A DNA stretch of 64,000 bases from contig NZ_JAFLRH010000019.1 of NCBI RefSeq assembly GCF_017310645.1, positions 177,178 through 241,177 of the forward strand, read 5' to 3'. Both the position numbers and the translations under genes were made by a program. Below are positions 17,394 through 24,435 of this stretch, piece after piece (within the stretch, counting starts at the first letter, position 1; every line of letters starts with the position of its first letter). The stretch is from Paradesulfitobacterium ferrireducens. Its GTDB lineage: Bacteria > Bacillota > Desulfitobacteriia > Desulfitobacteriales > Desulfitobacteriaceae. Under the pieces are notes generated by a model. It worked only from the letters and a program-made list of their open reading frames with translations. It had not been told where the DNA came from and ran no database searches.

Positions 17394-18161
17394 ATGGGTG
17401 TACTTTTTAGTAAAGAAGGTCATGTTGCCTATATTACGTTAAATCGGCCCGAGCAATTAAATGCGTTAGATCCTGACTCTTGGAAAGAACTCCATGAAAT
17501 CCTGAGATCGGCCAAAGATGATCCGGAAATCCGCGTACTTGTCTTAACCGGTGCCGGGGAGAAGGCGTTCTGCACCGGATCAGATCTTAAGAAAACCATG
17601 CCGCCGCAAACGAGTTTTGCATCCACCTATTTTGATGAGGACAATTTGCTGGCCCCGATGGAAATGTGGAAGCCTATAATTTGTGCAATTAATGGCTATG
17701 CTATTGGTGGCGGGCTGGAAATGGCCTTGGCTTGCGATATTCGTATTGCCTCCGATAAAGCATCCTTTGGGCTCTCGGAAGTCAAAGTAGGCAGTCTGCC
17801 GGGATTGGGAGGAACCCAGCGCCTGATCAGAGCCATTCCCAAGGCTGTTGCCATGAAAATGCTTCTGACAGGGGACAGAATTGATGCTAATGAAGCACAT
17901 CGGATTGGGCTTGTCAGTGATGTGGTTCCCGCAGACAAGTTAATGGAAACGGCGAAAGCAATGGCAGAAAAGATAGCGTCCAACGCACCTTTATCTGTAA
18001 AGGCTGCCAAACAAGCCGTGGTCATCGGGGGAGATTTACCGGTCAAGCAAGGCTCCCAGCTGGAAGGTTTGCTTTGGGGAATACTGCGTGATTCCGAAGA
18101 TAGGATAGAAGGGCGTAAAGCCTTTGCTGAAAAAAGGCCTCCTGTTTATAAGGGAAGATAA
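17394..18161 (+). CDS. bbsH: Phenylitaconyl-CoA hydratase (crotonase family)
   Basis: Enoyl-CoA hydratase of 255 residues that adds water to (E)-phenylitaconyl-CoA. Both catalytic glutamates of the crotonase fold are present: E109 in GGGLEMALACDI and E129 in FGLSEVKVG, spaced by 20 residues as in mitochondrial enoyl-CoA hydratase. The oxyanion-hole segments TGAGEKAFCTGSDL and AIGGG are also visible. AAGGAG precedes ATG 17394. It closes the bbsA-H set; the next gene starts after a 138-base gap in which I see no clear terminator. Confidence 0.87.
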   Translation: MGVLFSKEGHVAYITLNRPEQLNALDPDSWKELHEILRSAKDDPEIRVLVLTGAGEKAFCTGSDLKKTMPPQTSFASTYFDEDNLLAPMEMWKPIICAINGYAIGGGLEMALACDIRIASDKASFGLSEVKVGSLPGLGGTQRLIRAIPKAVAMKMLLTGDRIDANEAHRIGLVSDVVPADKLMETAKAMAEKIASNAPLSVKAAKQAVVIGGDLPVKQGSQLEGLLWGILRDSEDRIEGRKAFAEKRPPVYKGR

Positions 18162-18299
18162 GGCTTAATAGATAATTAGCCATTCTTACCCGGAGTTTTT
18201 CTATCCAAGGTTCAGAATATTCCTGAAGTCTTAACTTAAAATGCTAGGTTTAGGCCATAAAAAATATACAGTGGTTAGTTTTAAAGGGGGGTTACAAAA

Positions 18300-18857
18300 A
18301 TGGCAGATGCAATTAAGATTCTGGCACCGGTAAACCGTGACCAGATTAGATTCCTTAAAGCAGGTGATAATGTTCTGATTAGTGGTTCGGTATACACCGG
18401 AATGCATACGGTACAGCAGAAACTGGTAGAAACCCTAACCCGCGGGGAGCAGGTAAATGTTGATTTGCGTAATCACCTCTTCTATTTTGTCGGTCCAACC
18501 CCAGCAAAACCTGGGCGGGTTATCGGCTCTGCCGGTCCGGAAGCAAGCGGTTGGATAGATAAGTATTCGCCACAGTTACTTGCTCAAGGACTTTCGGGAA
18601 TTATTGGCACATGGGTATATACCCCTGTTGTGATTGATGCTGTTCGAGAGCATGGTGCGGTCTATTTTGGAGCAATTGGAGGGGTTGGTGCATTATACTC
18701 TAAACGTATCGTTTCTACGGAAGTGGTAGCCTATCCTGAACTTGGACCTGAGGCCATATACCGTATTGAACTCGAATCTTTCCCGGCTGTTGTAATAATA
18801 GACAGTCAGGGAAATAACTTATACGAAAGTGCCAAAGCCAAGTATAGAAGAATTTAG
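18300..18857 (+). CDS. Fumarase class I beta-domain homolog with replaced active-site residues
   Basis: Protein of 185 residues aligning end to end with the beta (C-terminal) part of iron-sulfur fumarase/tartrate dehydratase: VLISGSVYTG, YFVGPTPAKPGRVIGSAGP, HGAVYFGAIGGVGALYSK, VVAYPELGPEAIYR, and VVIIDSQGNNLYE. The substrate-binding positions differ from the family: RDAAHKR is MHTVQQK, TTSGRMDKY is EASGWIDKY, and MIGKG is IIGTW. These correspond to Arg421, Thr467, Arg471 and Lys491 of Leishmania fumarase. No alpha subunit, which carries the Fe-S cluster, is encoded nearby. The fold is probably kept but ordinary fumarase activity is doubtful. AGGGGGG lies before ATG 18300. It is followed 16 bases later by a DUF4125 gene. 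A role in the fumarate/benzylsuccinate pathway is inferred from position only. Confidence 0.8.
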   Translation: MADAIKILAPVNRDQIRFLKAGDNVLISGSVYTGMHTVQQKLVETLTRGEQVNVDLRNHLFYFVGPTPAKPGRVIGSAGPEASGWIDKYSPQLLAQGLSGIIGTWVYTPVVIDAVREHGAVYFGAIGGVGALYSKRIVSTEVVAYPELGPEAIYRIELESFPAVVIIDSQGNNLYESAKAKYRRI

Positions 18858-18873
18858 TTTAGCTGGGGGTAAT

Positions 18874-19506
18874 ATGACTGGGAAACAGGAACTCATTCGA
18901 AAGATTATAGATATTGAGTGGGATATGTTTAGGAATGTGCCCAATATCGGTGGAACTGCAGTTTGCCAAGAAGATATGAATACTTTTAAGATTATGCGCC
19001 TTAGCCAGGCTATGAGTTGGTCAGAGGCTGCTCTAGCAAGCTATCTGATTGACCTCACTGAGGCCCAGGAGAGCATAAGAAACCTCTTAACAGAAAAATA
19101 CGCACGTATGATGAAATCAACTTCTCCCTTGGAGTATGCCTTAATTGAGCATTTACTCCCACCAATGGCTATTGAACATCTTGTGTTGATAGAGAACATC
19201 GTCAAGCTTGTTTTGGAATGGGAACAGGAACTGTTAGAAAGGTTTCCTAACCTTCTCAAAAGGGGTAGGCCCATTTACAGCACAGATGATGCACCGGGTA
19301 TAACGTCTGTTGAAACGTATCTGCGCGGAGAACTTTCCACTTATTCTTTACGTACTCTAAAGCTTTATTATGAAAACGTTTTAAAGCAAAAATATGAAAA
19401 TATTAATGGTTCAGAAATTACTCTAAATTATATTATTAAACATTATGGTTTCAATTCCCTGGAAGAGGCTAATCAAAAACTTAAAGATACTAGATGGGAA
19501 AGATGA
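18874..19506 (+). CDS. DUF4125-family protein, copy 2
   Basis: Soluble protein of 210 residues with the full DUF4125 pattern: LIRKIIDIEWDMF near the start, a NIGGTAVCQED segment, LLTEKYARMM, LLPPM, RGRPIYSTDD, and LRGELSTYSLRTLKLYYE. Function is unknown. It is a paralog of the protein at 6808-7401. ATG 18874 has GGGGG upstream; an in-frame GTG at 18829 would overlap the fumarase-like gene. The 16-base gap implies cotranscription with that gene, so the two products may act together. Confidence 0.75.
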   Translation: MTGKQELIRKIIDIEWDMFRNVPNIGGTAVCQEDMNTFKIMRLSQAMSWSEAALASYLIDLTEAQESIRNLLTEKYARMMKSTSPLEYALIEHLLPPMAIEHLVLIENIVKLVLEWEQELLERFPNLLKRGRPIYSTDDAPGITSVETYLRGELSTYSLRTLKLYYENVLKQKYENINGSEITLNYIIKHYGFNSLEEANQKLKDTRWER

Positions 19507-19621
19507 TCCCAGCTTCTACCTTGTAACAAAAAGACGCAGTTTTTGGAAATGTGGACAACAGGTTTGGCGAGCTATGAAAAAAGAAGTAAGAGGCATAAAA
19601 GCTTAATTAGGGGTGGTAGCA

Positions 19622-21550
19622 ATGTCCGATGGGCATAAAGTCAACCAGGAAAGTATACAGGGAAATATAGGGATAAGGGAATTTGAAGGGAATTTTAAGA
19701 AATTAATCACAGTTTTAGCCGTTGCATTATCTTTGTTTCAATTATACACTGCTGCTTTCGGTATCTTCAAAAATTCCATTGTTCATAGGGCTGTTCACTT
19801 AACTTTTATTATGGTGCTCTTCTTCTTGCTCTATCCAAGCAACAAGAACTTAGCCAAAAGCAGGATATGGTTGTTTATTGATGCTGTGATCGCTACTTTA
19901 GCCTTGATCAGTGTGGGATATATCGCAGTTTTTTACGAGCAAATTGCTGAGAGAATCGGAAATTTACAAGGTCTCACTCAATTTGATTATGTTATAGGGA
20001 TGATTGTCATTGTCTTGGTCCTTGAAGCGACCAGACGAACCAACCACATTTTTTTAGGATTAATGATACTAGCCTTAGTTTACATGGTTTACGGACCGTA
20101 CTTTCCGGGATTATTCGCTCATCCCGGTATTGGCTTAGAACGTTTAATATATCTACTAACATACTCATCAGAAGGAATATTTGGGACTGGACTCGCGGTG
20201 TCTTCGACCTACCTGTATCTATTTATCTTATTTGGAGTATTTTTAGGCAAGACCGGAGTCACAGATTTTTTCGTCAACTTTGCATTATCATTAGTGGGGC
20301 GTTTCGCAGGAGGGTCTGCCAAAGCAAGTGTGATAGGAAGCTCTTTAATGGGAACAGTGTCAGGAAGTTCAATAGGCAACGTGGTTGCATCAGGAACTTT
20401 TACAATTCCCATGATGAAAGCAGCGGGTTTCCGCAACCATGTCGCGGGGGCAGTTGAGGCAGTTGCTTCTAGTGGTGGACAACTTATGCCTCCGGTCATG
20501 GGTTCGGCAGCATTTATAATGGCTGAGATCACAGGAGTATCATATGGGAAGATTGCCCTAACAGCTCTTATTCCGGCGATAATCTATTATGTTAATATCT
20601 TTGCTGTAATTCACTTTGAGGCTGTTCAACATGGCTTGAAAGGATTGCCGAAGGATGAAGTCCCTAGACTAAAGCACGTGCTCAAAACTTCAGGGTACTT
20701 AATAATTCCTGTCTTAGTGTTGATTTATATGCTCATGATTCGGGGATACACGGCAACAAAGGCGGGGTTTGTGGCAATTATCGCCTCTATTTTGGTTACG
20801 TATTTACGCAAGGAAAACCATTTTAGTTGGAGAGACTTTTTACATGCTTGTGAAAAAGGTGCTCGCTCTGCTTTAGAGATCGCGATACTTTGTGCAGGAA
20901 TAGGGATAATTATTAGTGCAGTTGTCCTGACTGGACTCGGTATGAGGTTTTCAAGCATTGCTATGAGTCTAACGGGTGGAGAGTTAATCCCGGTATTATT
21001 TATGGGGATGATTATCAGCATTATCCTAGGCATGGGGATGCCTACGCCTGTAGTGTACATGTTAATGGCTATGTTTACTGCGCCTACCATGGTGCAGATG
21101 GGTGTTCCGCTGCTGGCAGCTCATCTTTTTGTATTCTACTATGCCATCTTATCCGGACTTACTCCTCCAGTTTGTATTGCCGCAATTGTTGCGGCAGGGA
21201 TTGCAGATGCGAATTGGCTTAAAACCGGATTGACTTCATCCAGATTTGCCTTGACTGCCTTCATCATTCCCTATATGTGGGTCTTCGGTCCCCAACTTCT
21301 AATGGTTGGTACTTGGTATGAGGTGCTTATTGCCTTTGTGCTTGCTTGTATAGGAACTGTAGCGATGGCAGGGGCAGTTCAGGGGTGGTTGATAGAGAAG
21401 ACTAGTGTTATAGAAAGATTAATACTAGCTATCGCTGGATTATTAATGATCAAACCTGGGTGGGTTACAGACGGGATAGGTTTAGCTTTGCTTGCTCTAG
21501 TTATGGCTTTCCAATGGAAAGCTCGAAAAACTGAAACATTAGCCATATAG
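19622..21550 (+). CDS. TRAP transporter fused permease (DctQ-DctM, TAXI type)
   Basis: Integral membrane protein of 642 residues with about 16-18 hydrophobic segments. The first 180 residues or so resemble the 4-TM DctQ part and the rest the 12-TM DctM part, with a conserved SSLMGTVSGSSIGNVVASGTF segment and the GMGMPTPVVYML motif. Such fused permeases serve TAXI-type binding proteins, one of which is encoded next. TRAP transporters use sodium or proton gradients to import organic acids. The substrate is unknown; a dicarboxylate or aromatic acid would fit the neighbouring pathway. ATG 19622 is preferred over GTG 19613. Confidence 0.87.
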   Translation: MSDGHKVNQESIQGNIGIREFEGNFKKLITVLAVALSLFQLYTAAFGIFKNSIVHRAVHLTFIMVLFFLLYPSNKNLAKSRIWLFIDAVIATLALISVGYIAVFYEQIAERIGNLQGLTQFDYVIGMIVIVLVLEATRRTNHIFLGLMILALVYMVYGPYFPGLFAHPGIGLERLIYLLTYSSEGIFGTGLAVSSTYLYLFILFGVFLGKTGVTDFFVNFALSLVGRFAGGSAKASVIGSSLMGTVSGSSIGNVVASGTFTIPMMKAAGFRNHVAGAVEAVASSGGQLMPPVMGSAAFIMAEITGVSYGKIALTALIPAIIYYVNIFAVIHFEAVQHGLKGLPKDEVPRLKHVLKTSGYLIIPVLVLIYMLMIRGYTATKAGFVAIIASILVTYLRKENHFSWRDFLHACEKGARSALEIAILCAGIGIIISAVVLTGLGMRFSSIAMSLTGGELIPVLFMGMIISIILGMGMPTPVVYMLMAMFTAPTMVQMGVPLLAAHLFVFYYAILSGLTPPVCIAAIVAAGIADANWLKTGLTSSRFALTAFIIPYMWVFGPQLLMVGTWYEVLIAFVLACIGTVAMAGAVQGWLIEKTSVIERLILAIAGLLMIKPGWVTDGIGLALLALVMAFQWKARKTETLAI

Positions 21551-21646
21551 CTGTAATAGGCATTGACGCATAGATTGATGTGATTTTGGCGGTGTGATTA
21601 CCAACGATTTATCAAAAGATTATTAAGATGATTGGAGGAGAAATTA

Positions 21647-22609
21647 ATGAAATTAAAACGGTTATCAATAGTCATTTTGCTTGCCCTTACCTTCATGATT
21701 TACGGGTGCGGCTCTTCGACCAGCGCAGATAACGGAGTAAAAACTGTACAATGGGCTTTAGGGACTTCTGGATCAGGCTCATCACCCTATGTCATGGGTG
21801 GGGTGTTAAGCGATGTTGTAAATAAAAATTATAAAGGTCTCAATATTTCCCCGCAAGTCACAGCGGGCTTTGAAGAAAATGTTGGTTTGGTAGCCAACAA
21901 AACGATAGCGGTCGCAGAAGTTAATAATAGCCAAATGATTAAAGGGTATGAAAAGTATCAAGACATAAGGGGATTATTTAACTTTCAGATAATGCCTGTT
22001 CATGTTGTGGTTGATGCCAAAAAGAACATAAAAACCATCCAGGAACTCAAAGGGAAAAAGATTAATATTGGAGCCCCCGGACAAGTAACCAGAAAAATAG
22101 CCGAAGCTTTACTCGCTTCATATGGACTGACATCAAATGATTATAGTGCTGCCGCCCTTAGTACAGGAGAATCATTGGAGGCATTAAAGGATGGACAAAT
22201 CGACGCCGGAATCGTAATATCTAATCCGCCAATGCCAGGGATAGCTGAGGCAGCAGTGTCTAAAGGGGTTGACTTACTGGCTATAGACGGGGAATTAGCT
22301 GCAAAATTTAACGAAGCGATGGGCCTAACCTTGGTACCAAGTGTAATTCCGGCTAACACTTATAAGGGAGTAGATCACGATGTTCACACGATGGCTGCTC
22401 CTGTTGTAATAATCGCCCATAAAGATTTGGATGCAGATCTTGTTTACGAATTTACTAAAACGGTTTGGAGTAATCTTGATAAATTAAAGGCGGCTCATGA
22501 AGGATTTAACTCACTTATGCTTGATCAAAGTGCAATTGCCGGATGGGATAAGGTTTCAATGCATCCCGGAGCGGAGAAATATTTCAAAGAAATTGGGATA
22601 ATCAAATAG
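21647..22609 (+). CDS. TAXI-family TRAP transporter solute-binding lipoprotein
   Basis: Extracytoplasmic binding protein of 320 residues. A lipoprotein signal peptide (MKLKRLSIVILLALTF) ends in the lipobox IYGC, so it should be anchored outside the membrane. The mature part has TAXI features, including WALGTSGSGSSPYVMGGVL near the start and LKGKKINIGAPGQVTRKIAEALL. It partners the fused permease encoded 97 bases upstream. GGAGGAG lies before ATG 21647. Its ligand cannot be told from the sequence. Confidence 0.88.
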   Translation: MKLKRLSIVILLALTFMIYGCGSSTSADNGVKTVQWALGTSGSGSSPYVMGGVLSDVVNKNYKGLNISPQVTAGFEENVGLVANKTIAVAEVNNSQMIKGYEKYQDIRGLFNFQIMPVHVVVDAKKNIKTIQELKGKKINIGAPGQVTRKIAEALLASYGLTSNDYSAAALSTGESLEALKDGQIDAGIVISNPPMPGIAEAAVSKGVDLLAIDGELAAKFNEAMGLTLVPSVIPANTYKGVDHDVHTMAAPVVIIAHKDLDADLVYEFTKTVWSNLDKLKAAHEGFNSLMLDQSAIAGWDKVSMHPGAEKYFKEIGIIK

Positions 22610-22735
22610 GTTTACTGTTCGCAAGCGGACAGTGTTAGTGAAATTCAAGGTGGTAATATATGGTTAAATGATACGCAGAGTATTAGTAAATTAAGGAAAT
22701 TATACTTCTGAGCAAATTTCAATTAAATGTTATTG

Positions 22736-22770
22736 GGATGTTACTCGGGAAACTTAATAACATCCTCTTT
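22736..22770 (+). terminator. Probable terminator after the TAXI transporter genes
   Basis: GGATGTTA (22736-22743) pairs perfectly with TAACATCC (22758-22765), followed by TCTTTT. An alternative pairing of ATGTTATT with AATAACAT overlaps it. The T-tract is short, so efficiency is uncertain. It separates the aromatic-degradation region from the purine region. Confidence 0.55.
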
Positions 22771-22864
22771 TGGTTGTGTGTGATATAACTTTGCAACTGT
22801 TAGCCCTAACTAACAACCGTTCTAAAAAATTTTTGCCTGGAATTTAATATTTTATCAGAATTTA

Positions 22865-22893
22865 CTGACGAAATAGCTCTAGCGTGCTATAAT
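22865..22893 (+). promoter_or_regulatory. Sigma-70-type promoter before the first hydroxylase operon
   Basis: CTGACG (22865-22870) and a perfect TATAAT (22888-22893) are 17 bases apart. Transcription would begin about 40 bases before the FAD subunit gene. The downstream IclR-type protein is a candidate regulator. Confidence 0.55.
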
Positions 22894-22946
22894 GTGACCA
22901 TAGAGAAAGAGTGTTCATAATAGTAAACTACAAGGGGGGAAGTGCA

Positions 22947-23816
22947 GTGTACTTACCGGATTTCGACTACTATGCTCCGGATAGTGTGGCTGAAGCCTGC
23001 AGCCTATTAGCGGAGCACGGGCCTAAGGCTAAAATATTGGCAGGGGGAACGGATCTTTTACACAAGATGAAACACGGGGAGCTGGCACCCGAGGTGGTTG
23101 TTTCCCTGAATAACCTAAATGCCCTTAAAGAAATTAGATATGAGCAAGGTAGAGGATTAATTATCGGAGCCCGCGCAACACAAAATGATCTTGCCACTTC
23201 CCCGGTGATTCAAGAGAAGTACCGGTCTATTTCAGAGGCCGCGCATCATATGGCCAACAATCAAATCCGTCACATCGGAACCGTCGGGGGAAATATTGTG
23301 AATGCGGTGCCCTCGGCTGACCTGCCACCGATTTTGATGGCTTTAGGCGCGTTGATTCAATTAGTTGGTCCAACAGGGAAAAGAACGATGCTCTTGGAAG
23401 AGTTTTTCCTGGGTGTCCATCAGACCCGGATTCAAGGGGATGAAATCTTAACCGAAATTATCATTCCGGAGCAGGGCTTCACCGGCAGCACCTATATCCG
23501 CTTCGGTTTGCGCCGCTCCGGGGCTTTGGCGGTGGCATCCACTGCGGTGAGCGTCACCATGGACGGAGAAATCTGCCGCGGCTTAAGGATTGCCTTAGGT
23601 GCGGCCGCGCCGGTACCGATGCGGGCCCGGGCCGCGGAAGCGGTCCTGCTGAACCGGAAAATCACGGATGAACTGCTGGAAGAAGCCGGGGTACAGGCCG
23701 CCCAGGAAAGCCGTCCCCGTAACAGCATCCGCGGCTCGGAAGAATACCGCCGGGATTTGATCCGGGTATTAACCCGCCGGGCCTTGAAGAAGGCTATCAC
23801 CGAGGGGCACGTGTAA
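22947..23816 (+). CDS. Molybdenum hydroxylase FAD-binding subunit
   Basis: FAD subunit of 289 residues, xanthine dehydrogenase XdhB/CoxM type. FAD-binding motifs are AKILAGGTDLLH and HIGTVGGNIVNAVPSADLPP (family core TIGGN). GTG 22947 is chosen because AAGGGGGGA lies 6 bases upstream and the family starts near the FDYYAP segment; an ATG at 22911 has no ribosome site. It is followed by Fe-S and molybdopterin subunits in the M-S-L order. It lacks the extra [4Fe-4S] insertion seen in 4-hydroxybenzoyl-CoA reductase, so a purine-type substrate is more likely than an aromatic CoA ester. Confidence 0.85.
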   Translation: MYLPDFDYYAPDSVAEACSLLAEHGPKAKILAGGTDLLHKMKHGELAPEVVVSLNNLNALKEIRYEQGRGLIIGARATQNDLATSPVIQEKYRSISEAAHHMANNQIRHIGTVGGNIVNAVPSADLPPILMALGALIQLVGPTGKRTMLLEEFFLGVHQTRIQGDEILTEIIIPEQGFTGSTYIRFGLRRSGALAVASTAVSVTMDGEICRGLRIALGAAAPVPMRARAAEAVLLNRKITDELLEEAGVQAAQESRPRNSIRGSEEYRRDLIRVLTRRALKKAITEGHV

Positions 23817-23918
23817 TTTATTAAGCTATTCATCAAAAGTCACTGATCTTTGCCCACTAAAACAATTCGTACAGGTCAGACCGGTGTTGATTCATATGGA
23901 AATGAGAGGGTGTGTATA

Positions 23919-24416
23919 ATGGCCCAAGTGATAACAGATGCCCAAGGGGTGAAACGTTATCTGATCAATCTTAGTGTCAACGGCGATACCCATACTTTGA
24001 TGGTAAAAGGAAATTCCCTTTTGGTCAATGTCCTGCGTGAAGACTTAGAATTAACCGGAACCAAAAAAGGATGTGAATTAGGAGACTGTGGTTCCTGTAC
24101 CGTTTTAATGGACGGCAAGCCGGTCAATTCCTGCATGGTCTTGGCAGTGGAAGCGGAAGGACGCGCCATCACCACCATTGAAGGGGTTGCCCCCAATGAT
24201 AAGCTTGATAAACTCCAGGAATCCTTTATAGATCATGCCGCGATTCAGTGCGGTTACTGCACTCCGGGTATGATCTTATCCGGCAAAGCGTTGCTTACCC
24301 GCAATCCGCATCCGACGGAAGAGGAAGTGCGGGAAGCGATTTCCGGTAATCTATGCCGCTGCACCGGGTATGTCAATATCGTCAAGGCAATTCTTGCGGC
24401 CTCAGAGCAGGAATAA
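23919..24416 (+). CDS. Molybdenum hydroxylase [2Fe-2S] subunit
   Basis: Electron-transfer subunit of 165 residues with two [2Fe-2S] clusters. The plant-type cluster uses CELGDCGSCTVLMDGKPVNSC, and the second uses CGYCTPG with CRCTGY. ATG 23919 is preferred to a TTG at 23850 because GAGAGGG precedes it. It passes electrons between the molybdopterin subunit encoded next and the FAD subunit. Confidence 0.88.
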   Translation: MAQVITDAQGVKRYLINLSVNGDTHTLMVKGNSLLVNVLREDLELTGTKKGCELGDCGSCTVLMDGKPVNSCMVLAVEAEGRAITTIEGVAPNDKLDKLQESFIDHAAIQCGYCTPGMILSGKALLTRNPHPTEEEVREAISGNLCRCTGYVNIVKAILAASEQE

Positions 24417-24435
24417 AGAGGGGAGGGCGAATTAC

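Larger units (their letters stand above)
22610..22946 (+). other. Intergenic region between TAXI transporter and first molybdenum hydroxylase
   Basis: About 337 bases with no gene that I can support. It holds a small hairpin near 22615-22635, a terminator-like stem at 22736-22770 and a sigma-70-type promoter at 22865-22893, both listed separately. Confidence 0.6.

Noticed and set aside
18300..18857. Plain annotation as a functional fumarase beta subunit
   Set aside because: The substrate-binding Arg, Thr and Lys positions are all substituted and no alpha subunit gene is nearby.
22615..22635. Hairpin ACTGTTCGC-AA-GCGGACAGT after the TAXI gene as terminator
   Set aside because: There is no T-tract after it and it has one G-T pair; the stem at 22736 with TCTTTT is a better candidate.
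24370..24435. ATG 24370 as start of the first large subunit
   Set aside because: It would overlap the Fe-S gene by 47 bases and has no ribosome site, while GTG 24436 follows GAGGGGAGGG and fits the family start.
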